From the NCBI RefSeq assembly GCF_016583625.1, contig NZ_NRRN01000003.1:37710-101709 (forward strand): a stretch of 64,000 nucleotides of DNA. Direction: 5' to 3'. The notes below the pieces were generated by a model that saw only the letters and a program-made list of their open reading frames with translations, did not search any database and had not been told where the DNA came from. Source of the DNA: Halorhodospira abdelmalekii (GTDB lineage Bacteria > Pseudomonadota > Gammaproteobacteria > Nitrococcales > Halorhodospiraceae). Shown here piece by piece: positions 41,555-49,729 of this stretch (positions are counted from its first letter, which is position 1; every line of letters begins with the position of its first letter). Both the position numbers and the translations under genes were made by a program.

Positions 41555-41893
41555 CTAACCCGAATCCGGGCGGTTGCAGTAGAGTTGGTAGAGACAACTT
41601 AGCAACGCTTCGGTCTCGGTGCTCGCCAAGCGGTAGTAGATCGTGCGTGACTCGCGCCGTGTAGCCACCAACCCCTCCTCACGCAGCCGTGCTAGCTGTT
41701 GCGAAAGCGCCGGCTGCCGCATCTGCAGCAACTCCTCAAGCTCACTGACCGAGCGCTCCCCCTCGACCAAGTGGCAGAGGATCATCAAGCGACGCTCGTT
41801 AGCCATCGTCTTCAGGAAGGCCGCGGCCTCTGCTGCCTTACTCTCCATCTCAGCTGGATCGGGCTTACCCGCTGGCGCCATTTCTTGCTCCAT
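41555..41893 (-). CDS. ArsR-family repressor of the SqrR/BigR persulfide-sensing type
   Basis: A 112-aa winged-helix repressor. C40 (MILCHLVEG) and C106 (QLYCNRP) are 66 residues apart, matching C41 and C107 of Rhodobacter SqrR, which form a tetrasulfide bridge with reactive sulfur species. An extra C100 is present. The metal-binding ELCVCDL motif of ArsR/SmtB is absent. The recognition region is MRQPALSQQLARLREEGLVATRRESRTIYYRL. ATG at 41893 has GGGAG 6 nt upstream. It sits directly before regBA, so sulfide and redox control may be linked. Confidence 0.85.
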   Translation of the reverse strand: MEQEMAPAGKPDPAEMESKAAEAAAFLKTMANERRLMILCHLVEGERSVSELEELLQMRQPALSQQLARLREEGLVATRRESRTIYYRLASTETEALLSCLYQLYCNRPDSG

Positions 41894-41928
41894 CCACGAC
41901 TCCCGCCTCATCGGCTGTAGCCTGTAGT

Positions 41929-42795
41929 TCAGCCATCGATCGTCTCGAAATAGTGCATCAGATGATCTTGTTTGTCTGGGTCATCGTCCACAAAGCGCAG
42001 TGTGATCTTCAAAAAATCGGTGTCCTGGCGCTTCTCTCCCGCCTGCAGGGCGTAAATGTAGGCATTAACGCGCGAGGTGCGGTCGTCGTCCTCAGTGGTA
42101 AAGTCGAACGTTGCCTGCTCGAGCAACCCCGGCATCGACTCCGGGCGCTTGGTAATCCCGATCAGTTGCTGCAGATCGATCTCCTTGACCAGGCAGGCCA
42201 TGATCCCGCCCGCGTAACGAATCTGACCGACGATCTTCTCGCGCGGCACCGCCCGTTTGCGCCGGCGCGCCGGCGCCGGGGCGTCGGCCTGGATCGTCTC
42301 CGCAATACTCAGATCGCCGGAGAGGCCGCCGGCGAGCAGCGAGGCCGACTCCCCGGCCGAGGAGTGCCCCTCGAAACTGCCAAGCTTCTTGAGTGCCCGC
42401 GCTGAAATCCCCTTCGACCGCGTCAAGGCCCGCGTTACGACATCGAGCAGCTTCTCGTTGGTAAAGGGTTTGACGATGTAATTCGTCGCGCCCCGCTCGA
42501 CGGCCTGGACGACGTGCTCACGATCCCCACGGCTCGTGATCATAACAAACGGCACCGTCGCCAAACTCTCATCCTGGCGCATCCACTCCAGCACCTCGAG
42601 ACCGCTGAGCTCCGGCATCTCCCAATCGCAGAGCACCAGATCGAACCCCCCGGCGGTGAGCTTGTTCTGCGCCTGCCGACCATTGGCCGCCTCGTGGACG
42701 ACAAACCCGGGATAGCCCGCCCGGACTCCCTTCTTGACCAGATCGCGAGTAAAGCTTGCATCGTCGACGATCAGTACGTGCACCTTCTCAGTCAT
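41929..42795 (-). CDS. CheY-like response regulator with divergent C-terminal domain
   Basis: A 288-aa protein. The N-terminal receiver is complete (DDAS at 11-14, phospho-acceptor D57 in LVLCDWEMPE, switch Thr in ITSRG, Lys in YIVKPFTNEKLL). A Ser/Ala and Arg/Lys-rich linker follows (about 130-185). The C-terminal 100 residues (KIVGQIRYAGGIMACLVKEI ... DTDFLKITLRFVDDDPDKQDHLMHYFE) could be a divergent PilZ-like beta domain, but RxxxR and DxSxxG motifs are not clear. GGGGAGG precedes the ATG. No chemotaxis genes are adjacent. Confidence 0.82.
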   Translation of the reverse strand: MTEKVHVLIVDDASFTRDLVKKGVRAGYPGFVVHEAANGRQAQNKLTAGGFDLVLCDWEMPELSGLEVLEWMRQDESLATVPFVMITSRGDREHVVQAVERGATNYIVKPFTNEKLLDVVTRALTRSKGISARALKKLGSFEGHSSAGESASLLAGGLSGDLSIAETIQADAPAPARRRKRAVPREKIVGQIRYAGGIMACLVKEIDLQQLIGITKRPESMPGLLEQATFDFTTEDDDRTSRVNAYIYALQAGEKRQDTDFLKITLRFVDDDPDKQDHLMHYFETIDG

Positions 42796-42879
42796 CGCGC
42801 CTCCCCATCCGATCCGTCGGCCAGCTTACCAGATCGCAGAGGAGAGCCCCACATCGGTGCACGACCTGCGCGCAAACCT

Positions 42880-44394
42880 TCACGCGCGAGCGCGAGCCAC
42901 AGCACGGTGCCACTGCTCCAGGCGCTGCTGCGCCTGATCACGCGAGCACTGCGGTTCAAACCGCCGCGCGACCTGCCACTGCGCCGCCAACTGCGCCTCG
43001 TCGGCCCAAAAGCCAGTCGCCAAACCAGCCAAATAGGCCGCCCCTAGCGCGGTGGTCTCGAACGTCGCCGGACGCACCACCGGCACCCCGAGCAGATCGG
43101 CTTGAGTCTGCAGCAGCAGGTCGTTGGCCGCCGCGCCGCCGTCGGCCCGCAACTCATCGAGTGGCCACCCAGCATCGGCCTCCATCGCCTGGACCACATC
43201 ACAGACTTGCAGCGCGATCGCATCGAGCGCAGCGCGGGCGATATGCGCCGCACTCGTCCCGCGCGTCAGACCGCAGAGCAGGCCGCGCGCCTCGGCATCC
43301 CACCACGGCGCCCCGAGGCCGACGAACGCCGGCACCAGATGGACCCCGCCGGAATCTTTGACACTCGCCGCCAGGCTCTCGACCTCCTCCGATTTGCGGA
43401 TGATACCGAGCCCATCGCGGAGCCACTGCACGACCGCACCAGCGACAAAGACACTGCCCTCCAAAGCGTAGTGATCGACGCCGTTGCGGCGCCAAGCGAT
43501 CGTCGTCAGCAGACCATTGGCCGACGGGACGGCCTGCTCGCCGGTGTTGAGCAGGACAAACCCCCCGGTACCATACGTGACCTTGGCCAACCCTGGGCGT
43601 AGACAGGCTTGGCCAAAGAGGGCAGCCTGCTGATCGCCGGCCACACCGGCAACGACAGGCCCCGGCGGCACTCCGGGGCACTCGACCGGCGCAGCAAAAC
43701 CGCTGCTGTTGCGTACTTCGGGCAACAGGGTCCGGGGAATGTCGAACACCCCGAGCAGCTCGTCATCCCACTCACCGCGGTGGATATCAAACAGCAAGGT
43801 GCGCGAGGCGTTGCTGGCGTCGGTAGCGTGGACCCGCCCACCGGTCAAGCGCCAAATCAGCCAGCTGTCGACGGTTCCAAAGGCCAACTCGCCGGCCTCA
43901 GCCCGCTGCTGCGCCCCCTCGACGTGATCGAGCAGCCAGCGGATCTTGGTTCCAGAGAGGTAGGGATCGAGCAGCAGCCCAGTACGCTCGCGAAAGAGTG
44001 TCTCTTTGCCCTGGTCGCGCAACGCTTGGCAGAGCGGCGCGGTGCGCCGGTCTTGCCAGACGATCGCCGGATGGATCGGCTCACCGCTGCTGCGCTCCCA
44101 GATCAGGGTCGTCTCGCGCTGATTGGCCACCCCAATCGCGGCCACATGCGACCAGTCGAGGTTGGCACGCAGCAACGCCCGCCCCATGACCGCATTCTGC
44201 GTCGCCCAGATCTCCTCGGGATCGTGTTCGACCCACCCCGGTTGCGGGTAGCGCTGCGTAAACTCCTCCTGCGCCAGCGCGAGTATTCGCCCGTGAACGT
44301 CGAAAAGAATCGCCCGCGAACTGGTCGTACCCTGATCGAGGGCCAGGATGACGCCGCCTTCAGTCGAAGATGGACTCTTGCGGATAGCCGGCAC
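42880..44394 (-). CDS. glpK: Glycerol kinase
   Basis: FGGY kinase of 504 aa phosphorylating glycerol. It has phosphate-1 [16 protein letters not shown], substrate segment NQRETT, the FGGY signature region [12 protein letters not shown], and [16 protein letters not shown] at 44394 has GGGAGG upstream and lies 17 residues before the first family block; it overlaps the sigma-factor gene by 35 nt on the same strand. Loop residues for FBP or IIA-Glc control were not assessed. Confidence 0.94.
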   Translation of the reverse strand: MPAIRKSPSSTEGGVILALDQGTTSSRAILFDVHGRILALAQEEFTQRYPQPGWVEHDPEEIWATQNAVMGRALLRANLDWSHVAAIGVANQRETTLIWERSSGEPIHPAIVWQDRRTAPLCQALRDQGKETLFRERTGLLLDPYLSGTKIRWLLDHVEGAQQRAEAGELAFGTVDSWLIWRLTGGRVHATDASNASRTLLFDIHRGEWDDELLGVFDIPRTLLPEVRNSSGFAAPVECPGVPPGPVVAGVAGDQQAALFGQACLRPGLAKVTYGTGGFVLLNTGEQAVPSANGLLTTIAWRRNGVDHYALEGSVFVAGAVVQWLRDGLGIIRKSEEVESLAASVKDSGGVHLVPAFVGLGAPWWDAEARGLLCGLTRGTSAAHIARAALDAIALQVCDVVQAMEADAGWPLDELRADGGAAANDLLLQTQADLLGVPVVRPATFETTALGAAYLAGLATGFWADEAQLAAQWQVARRFEPQCSRDQAQQRLEQWHRAVARARA

Positions 44395-44830
44395 GCTCCA
44401 AGACCTCCCGTAGGCGACATAAAGCATCGATCTGGATCTGCCGCACCCGTTCGCGCGTCAGTCCCACCGCAGCACTGGTCTGTGCCAACGTCAACGGCTC
44501 CCCTCGCTGCAACCCGAAACGCTTCTCCAGGACGAGCCGCTGGCGCTCATCCAGTTCTGCCAACCAGTCCTGCAACTGCCCCAAAACCTGCTCCTGCAGC
44601 AGATTGGTCTCGATCATACACGCCCGCGCCTGACTGTCCCCCTGTTGCACACGGCGTGCTAGCGTGCATTCCTCATCAGCAGTAAGCAGGGGCAGATAGC
44701 CAATCTCCTTTAGATAGAGATAGGTTGCATCGAGCGCCGTCGACGCACCCGTGCTGCCGCGCTGCCGCGCCGTCTTGGCAGTGTCACTCTGCCGCTCTTC
44801 CACCCCATCCACCCACCGATTCGCGACCAT
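44360..44830 (-). CDS. rpoS: RpoS-like sigma factor with in-frame loss of regions 2 and 3
   Basis: A 156-aa open frame. Residues 34-76 match sigma-S region 1.2 ([20 protein letters not shown] ... CMIETNL). Residues 77-156 match the end of the region 3-4 linker and all of region 4 (LLQEQ ... [41 protein letters not shown]). About 160 residues carrying core-binding and -10 recognition (regions 2.1-3.2) are missing between Asn76 and Leu77, with the frame kept. The product cannot act as a normal sigma factor; it could be a decoy, a regulator or a decaying pseudogene. ATG at 44830 has GGGGGG upstream. yqaA and nlpD, usual rpoS neighbours, lie divergently next door. Confidence 0.82.
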   Translation of the reverse strand: MVANRWVDGVEERQSDTAKTARQRGSTGASTALDATYLYLKEIGYLPLLTADEECTLARRVQQGDSQARACMIETNLLQEQVLGQLQDWLAELDERQRLVLEKRFGLQRGEPLTLAQTSAAVGLTRERVRQIQIDALCRLREVLERAGYPQESIFD

Positions 44831-44961
44831 ACCACGCCCCCCCCGTTACCCAGCGGGCAAAATCAGACGATAATACGCCGGTCGCTGCAGCGCAATAGCA
44901 CAGCCGAGCCGACGATCGGTATCTATGTTTGGCACAAAAAAACGGGTAGAATGTGGCGGTA

Positions 44962-45543
44962 ATGAAGCTCTTTGGCCCCCTTTACCGCTGGACAATCCGC
45001 TGGGCCGCACACCCGCGCGCGCCGTGGGTATTGGGCGGCGTGAGTGTCGCCGAATCTTCCTTCTTCCCGATCCCCCCCGATGTGCTGCTCGCTCCGATGA
45101 GTTTAGCCAAACCGCGACGAGCGTTGCACTTCGCCTTAATCACGACGCTCGGCTCAGTCGCTGGCGGTCTGATCGGCTATGCCCTCGGTTACTTCGCCCT
45201 CTCTCTGGTCGAGCCGTGGATTGCAGCGGCCGGTTATACGGGGCACTACCAGACGGCCGTCACCTGGTTCCAGACGTGGGGCTTCTGGATCGTTTTGGTT
45301 GCTGGTTTTTCGCCGATCCCTTATAAGGTCTTTACCATCGCCGCCGGAGCGACCGGGGTCGGCCTCATTCTCTTTATCATCGCCTCGCTCATCGGCCGCG
45401 GGGCGCGCTTTTTTATGGTCGCTCTCCTGGTAGGCTGGGGCGGAGCGCAGCTTGAACCGTGGCTGCTGCGCCACGTCGAACGCATCGGCTGGCTCAGCGT
45501 AGTGGCGCTGCTGCTGGCCATGCTGTGGTTGCAGTACGGGTGA
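44962..45543 (+). CDS. yqaA: YqaA/DedA-family inner-membrane protein
   Basis: A 193-residue membrane protein of the SNARE-associated/DedA superfamily, YqaA branch. Blocks are SVAESSFFPIPPDVLLAPMSLA, GSVAGGLIGYALG and AGFSPIPYKVFTIAAGA, with the conserved E and F.PIP motifs thought to act in lipid scrambling. ATG at 44962 starts MKLFGPLY, matching the family N-terminus; a GTG three codons earlier is possible. It is followed by nlpD, as in several gammaproteobacteria where both precede rpoS. Confidence 0.92.
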   Translation: MKLFGPLYRWTIRWAAHPRAPWVLGGVSVAESSFFPIPPDVLLAPMSLAKPRRALHFALITTLGSVAGGLIGYALGYFALSLVEPWIAAAGYTGHYQTAVTWFQTWGFWIVLVAGFSPIPYKVFTIAAGATGVGLILFIIASLIGRGARFFMVALLVGWGGAQLEPWLLRHVERIGWLSVVALLLAMLWLQYG

Positions 45544-45616
45544 CGATGACCGACTCGAATCGGCTCGACTAACAACCCACAGCAACCCGGCTAACGAGGC
45601 TTTGCGGATAGTACCG

Positions 45617-46372
45617 ATGTCGTTCCGCCGCTGGCTCTTACAAGTTGTACTCTCTCTCTTGCTCGCTGCGCTGGCGAGCGGCTGCGGGCTCATGTGGCGC
45701 GGGGACTGGGAGGCGGACGGTCACCGCCGCATCTACCTCTATGAAGTCGAGGCCGGCGACACCCTCCACTCAATCGCCTGGCGGCACGGGCTGCGCGTCG
45801 AGCAGCTGGTCTCGTGGAATCAGATCGAGAATCCGGATCACATCCGAGTGGGACAACGGCTGGTACTCAACCCGCCGGCGGGCGGCCGTCGCGAGCGCCC
45901 AAGCGACGCTGATGAGGCTGAGCGTTCGGCGCGCGCCGAATCGCCGCACGATGCCCCAACCACCGCGCCACCGCCGCCGCCACGGCGACTGCCTGATCAT
46001 CAGTTAGAGTGGACCTGGCCAGCCGAGGGAGAGATCATCCGCGCCTACGCCACCGACAGCGGCGGCAAGAGCGGCATCCAGATCGGCGGCTCGGCTGGCG
46101 ATCCCATCCGCGCCGCCGCCGCCGGCGAGGTCGTCTACAGTGGCAGCGGGCTGCGCGGCTACGGCAACCTGGTTATCATCATGCACGATGACGACTATCT
46201 TTCAGCCTACGGCTACAATCGGCGTATTCTTGTCGCTGAGGGCGATCGGGTCAGCGCTGGCGACCGGATCGCCGAGATGGGTTATGCCAGCGGCTCGGAG
46301 CAGGCCAGCCTCCACTTCGAGATCCGCATCGGCGGCCAGGCCGTCGACCCGGAGGACTACCTGCCCGAATAG
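45617..46372 (+). CDS. nlpD: Lipoprotein NlpD (LysM and degenerate M23 domain)
   Basis: Outer-membrane lipoprotein of 251 aa that activates amidase AmiC at division. It has a signal peptide with lipobox LASGC, LysM YEVEAGDTLHSIAWRHGL ... NPDHIRVGQRLVL, a Pro-rich linker, and a LytM domain (GIQIGGSAGDPIRAAAAGEVVYSG ... LRGYGNLVIIMHDDDYLSAYGYN). The Zn ligands of active M23 peptidases are missing (GIQIGG instead of HxGxD; LHFEI lacks the HxH pair), as in NlpD. ATG at 45617 is used; TTG at 45602 is possible. Confidence 0.93.
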   Translation: MSFRRWLLQVVLSLLLAALASGCGLMWRGDWEADGHRRIYLYEVEAGDTLHSIAWRHGLRVEQLVSWNQIENPDHIRVGQRLVLNPPAGGRRERPSDADEAERSARAESPHDAPTTAPPPPPRRLPDHQLEWTWPAEGEIIRAYATDSGGKSGIQIGGSAGDPIRAAAAGEVVYSGSGLRGYGNLVIIMHDDDYLSAYGYNRRILVAEGDRVSAGDRIAEMGYASGSEQASLHFEIRIGGQAVDPEDYLPE

Positions 46373-46388
46373 CATCTCGCTCCGCCCC

Positions 46389-46583
46389 TTATTGCCTCGA
46401 TGAGCAAGCCCGCACCAGCGAGCAGGCACCACAGCCGCCCTTGCCACCGCACCCCTGCCCCTCCTCTTTAGCCGGACCGAAGTGCGGATGGCGAGCGGCA
46501 AAACGCCGCGCGAGCCCCTGCACCGCGGCCCAAAGGGCAAGTAGACCGAAGATCACCCCGCTGCTCACCAGATAGCTGCCCAC
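46389..46583 (-). CDS. Small membrane protein with Cys-rich tail, last gene of the rnf operon
   Basis: A 64-residue protein with one N-terminal TM helix (LVSSGVIFGLLALWAAVQGL), a basic stretch, and GCGGKGGCGACS plus one more Cys. GTG at 46583 begins 4 nt after the rnfA stop with GGGAGG upstream, so it belongs to the operon. The layout (TM helix plus Cys cluster) recalls NqrM, the small maturation factor for the related Na+-NQR, and suggests a metal- or cofactor-delivery role; this is inference, as the sequence is not clearly NqrM. Confidence 0.72.
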   Translation of the reverse strand: MGSYLVSSGVIFGLLALWAAVQGLARRFAARHPHFGPAKEEGQGCGGKGGCGACSLVRACSSRQ

Positions 46584-46586
46584 GCC

Positions 46587-47168
46587 CTAGCCTCCCAACC
46601 CCGAAAAGCCCATAAAAGCGAGCGACAGCACCCCGGCCAACATCAGGCTCATCGCGGCACCGCGGGCAATCGACGGCACATCGGCCAGATCGACCCGTTC
46701 ACGCAGCCCAGCCATCAAGACAATCGCCAGGATAAAGCCGGCGCCCGCTCCCAGGCTATAAAAGAGCGACTGCACAAAGTCGTACTCATAGCTCGTTTGA
46801 AAGAGTGCCACCCCGAGAATCGCACAATTGCTAGTGATCAATGGCAAAAAGATGCCGAGTGCGCGGTAGAGGGGGGGGGAGAACTTCTTAACCGTCATCT
46901 CGACGAGCTGGACCGCCGAGGCGATCACTGCGATATAGGCAATTAAGCTTAGAAACTCGAGCCCAAAATGGTTAAGAATGATATTAATCAGCCACGCCGA
47001 GACCGAGGCGATCAGCATCACGAAGGCGGTTGCAACGCCCATCGGAAAGGCGGTGCTGAGCTTTCCTGAAACGCCGAGAATCGGGCAGATGCCGAGAAAG
47101 AGCGCCAGCACAAAGTTATTGATAATTGCCGCATTAAGAAAGATATACGAGAGCGAATCAGCGGACAT
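46587..47168 (-). CDS. rnfA: Rnf complex membrane subunit RnfA
   Basis: A 193-aa protein with six TM helices and family blocks NNFVLALFLGICPILGVSGKL and PLITSNCAILGVALF; the two half-membrane Cys (in GICPIL and NCAIL) are the conserved ligands of the intramembrane iron site shared with NqrE. ATG at 47168 lies within the last codons of rnfE, an 11-nt overlap. An apparent longer frame is not family-like. Confidence 0.96.
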   Translation of the reverse strand: MSADSLSYIFLNAAIINNFVLALFLGICPILGVSGKLSTAFPMGVATAFVMLIASVSAWLINIILNHFGLEFLSLIAYIAVIASAVQLVEMTVKKFSPPLYRALGIFLPLITSNCAILGVALFQTSYEYDFVQSLFYSLGAGAGFILAIVLMAGLRERVDLADVPSIARGAAMSLMLAGVLSLAFMGFSGLGG

Positions 47169-47823
47169 CGTGACCGGCCTCCTCTGTCCGTTGACGGACT
47201 GCACGCTGCTGCTGCCGCTCCTTGATCCAGGCAAAGAGCAGCAGCCAGCCACCGAGGACGAAGAACCCACCGGGCGGCAGGAGCATGATGACCCACGGCT
47301 CGAAGGCCGCACCGAAGACCGGGTAGCCAAGCAACTCGCCGGACCCGAGCAATTCGCGCACCGAGCCGAGACAGAGCAACGCAATGGTAAAGCCGATCCC
47401 CATCCCGAGCGAGTTGACCATCGTTCGGCTCAGCCGATTGCGCGAGGCGAAGGCCTCGGCCCGCCCAAGGATCATGCAGTTGACGACGATCAGCTGGATA
47501 AAGGCGCCAAGGGCGTTGTAGATCTCAAGGCTGATCGCCTGAATCAGATAGTCGACCACCGTGACAAAGGTGGCGATGATGACGATGTAGGCCGCGATCC
47601 GCACCTCCTTAGGGATCACGCTGCGCAAGATCGAGACCATCCCCGTCGAGCAGAGCAGCACGAAGGTCGTCGCCAACCCCATCGCTAAGGCGTTGGCGAC
47701 CGAGTTCGTCACCGCCAACACCGGGCACATCCCGAGCAGCATGACGAAGACCGGGTTTTCGCGCCAGAGCCCGACCAAAAAGGTATCCATTGTGATCGGC
47801 TGTTGCTGCTGACCTGCGGCCAT
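47158..47823 (-). CDS. rnfE: Rnf complex membrane subunit RnfE
   Basis: A 221-aa homolog of RnfA/NqrD with six helices: NPVFVMLLGMCPVLAVTNSVANAL and IQLIVVNCMILGRAEAFASRN, the Cys of each half providing the iron site with RnfA. ATG at 47823 overlaps the rnfG stop as TGATG. Confidence 0.96.
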   Translation of the reverse strand: MAAGQQQQPITMDTFLVGLWRENPVFVMLLGMCPVLAVTNSVANALAMGLATTFVLLCSTGMVSILRSVIPKEVRIAAYIVIIATFVTVVDYLIQAISLEIYNALGAFIQLIVVNCMILGRAEAFASRNRLSRTMVNSLGMGIGFTIALLCLGSVRELLGSGELLGYPVFGAAFEPWVIMLLPPGGFFVLGGWLLLFAWIKERQQQRAVRQRTEEAGHDVR

Positions 47824-48710
47824 CACCTCTCTCCCTCAATAACGGGCGTTCCAGTCACCCCGCCATCCGCTTCATCTTCATCGTCTTCGTCGTCTTCGTC
47901 GTCAGCGGGTGCAGCCTGCAGCACCTCCTCAAGATCGATCTGCAAATCGTCCCGATGCGGCACGATTCGCGGCACCCACTGCTGCGCACTGTGGTTGACG
48001 ATACGACCGACCGCTTCGGCCGAGACCGTTGCACCGGTGATCCCGTCGATCTCCCCAGGCGCTGCTGCCGCCCCCGGGGCGACGGTGCGGATCGTATGCG
48101 CCAGCCCCTCGCCATCGTCGGCCAGTGCAGCAGCCAAATCACGGAACGAGGCTAAAAAGCGCTCATCGCTCTCGATCCGATCACCGAGCCCCGGTGTCTC
48201 GCGACTCGATAAGATCGTCATACCGATGATCCGCTCGCGCTGCGGGTCAAAGCCGTAGAGCACCCGGATGACGTCTTCGTAGCCGCGACCTGAACCGCTG
48301 AGGGCGACTCCGACCAGGGCTCCGTCGGCGTCGTAGCCGGCGTGGATGCGCTGCGCCTTCGGGTCGGTTGTAGACTCCTCGCTCCCGCGCACCGGGGCTA
48401 AGCCATCCTCGCTGACGATAAAATCGACCCGGTTGACCGCCCCCGGTAAGACCTCGAAGACTGCGCGCTCGAGCGCAATGCGGTGGTTTTCGGCGATCGC
48501 CGAGCGAGTCGCCTCGACTACGCTGACCACCAGCAGCCCGGAGAGTAAGGCGATCAGCCCGAGGGTTGCGATGAGTTTGAGGCTGGAGGTCGGCGCGGGC
48601 GCGTGAGCGTGATCCGGCTGCTGCACGGCCTGATTCGCCGTGCTTTCAGTGACCCCGTTGGCCCCGTTGGCCTCACTCGCCTTGTTGTCGGTGCCCTTGG
48701 CTTGGCTCAT
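47823..48710 (-). CDS. rnfG: Rnf complex FMN-binding subunit RnfG
   Basis: Single-TM periplasmic flavoprotein. Covalent FMN is expected at the Thr of DGITGATVSAEAVG (family S/TGATxxT/S). At 295 aa it is longer than E. coli RnfG (about 206). The additions are an Asn/Ala/Pro/His-rich N-terminus before the TM helix (45-65) and an acidic Asp/Glu tail (about 268-285), as seen in halophiles. The start overlaps the rnfD stop as ATGA. Confidence 0.95.
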   Translation of the reverse strand: MSQAKGTDNKASEANGANGVTESTANQAVQQPDHAHAPAPTSSLKLIATLGLIALLSGLLVVSVVEATRSAIAENHRIALERAVFEVLPGAVNRVDFIVSEDGLAPVRGSEESTTDPKAQRIHAGYDADGALVGVALSGSGRGYEDVIRVLYGFDPQRERIIGMTILSSRETPGLGDRIESDERFLASFRDLAAALADDGEGLAHTIRTVAPGAAAAPGEIDGITGATVSAEAVGRIVNHSAQQWVPRIVPHRDDLQIDLEEVLQAAPADDEDDEDDEDEADGGVTGTPVIEGER

Positions 48711-49729
48711 GACGCCCTCCTGCGGCCGCGCCTGCCGTAGGGCCGCGGCTGGGTATAGCGCTCAATCAGCGGTACCGCGGCGTTACCGAGCAAGATGGCG
48801 TACATCACCCCCTCCGGCAGGCCGCCGAAAAAGCGAATAATGACCGCTAAAAAACCGATCAACAGCCCGTAGATCCAGATCCCGGCCGATGTCACCGGCG
48901 AGGTCGACAGGTCACTGGCCATAAAGACGGCCCCGAGCATCAAGCCGCCCGAGAAGAGCACAAAGAGCGGCGTCGGATAGTGCCCCGGATCGAGAAGATA
49001 GAAGACCCCAGCCGTCGCCGCCGCACCGCCGAGCACCGCCGCCGGGATGCGCCAATCGAGCATCCCACGAGCGATCAAATAGAGCCCACCGAGGGCGATG
49101 ATCAGCGCCGAGGTCTCTCCGAGCGAGCCCGGCGTCATCCCAGTAAAGAGCGGCAGCAGTGCGCCGTGCACCTCGTCGAACTTCCACTGCGCCAGCGGGG
49201 TTGCCGCGGTATAGGCATCGACCGAGGCCGGCGAGGTGAAAGGAAGCGCCAGAGTCGAGGGCAAAAACTCGCTAAAGCGCTCCGGTAGCCCGGCCTGCGT
49301 CCAGGTCGAGGCGGCCTCGGGGAAGGCGGCAGCGGCAAAGGCCCGGCCGATCAGCGCCGGATTGAAGGGATTGAAACCCAAGCCGCCGAAGAGCGCCTTG
49401 CCCAGGGCGATGGCGACCACCCCGGAGAGGGCCGCCATCCACAAGGGAAAGGCCGGCGGCAGCGTCAAGGCGAGCAGCAGGCCGGTGATCACAGCACTGT
49501 AATCACCCAGCGTGCTGGCCCGCCCGGAGAGGCGATTGAGAAACTGCTCGGTGAGCAGGCAGGCCAGCGTCGTCGTCGCTAGCAGTGCTAGGGCGCTCAA
49601 GCCGAAGTGGTAGACGGCGAAGGCACAGACCGGCAACAGCGCCAAGACGACGTTGCGCATGATCTGCTCGACGCTGCTCGCCTGCTTCATGTGCGGCGAG
49701 CTTTTCAGTTCGATGCGCGGTGGAGTCAA
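48707..49729 (-). CDS. rnfD: Rnf complex membrane subunit RnfD
   Basis: A 340-aa NqrB/RnfD-family protein with about ten helices. Blocks are FNPFNPALIGRAFAAAAFP and FMASDLSTSPVTSAG. The covalent-FMN motif appears as YTAATPLA in place of the usual S/TGAT, so flavinylation at this Thr is likely but the motif Gly is replaced. TTG at 49729 overlaps the rnfC stop as TTGA; a longer open frame is not family-like. Confidence 0.94.
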   Translation of the reverse strand: MTPPRIELKSSPHMKQASSVEQIMRNVVLALLPVCAFAVYHFGLSALALLATTTLACLLTEQFLNRLSGRASTLGDYSAVITGLLLALTLPPAFPLWMAALSGVVAIALGKALFGGLGFNPFNPALIGRAFAAAAFPEAASTWTQAGLPERFSEFLPSTLALPFTSPASVDAYTAATPLAQWKFDEVHGALLPLFTGMTPGSLGETSALIIALGGLYLIARGMLDWRIPAAVLGGAAATAGVFYLLDPGHYPTPLFVLFSGGLMLGAVFMASDLSTSPVTSAGIWIYGLLIGFLAVIIRFFGGLPEGVMYAILLGNAAVPLIERYTQPRPYGRRGRRRAS

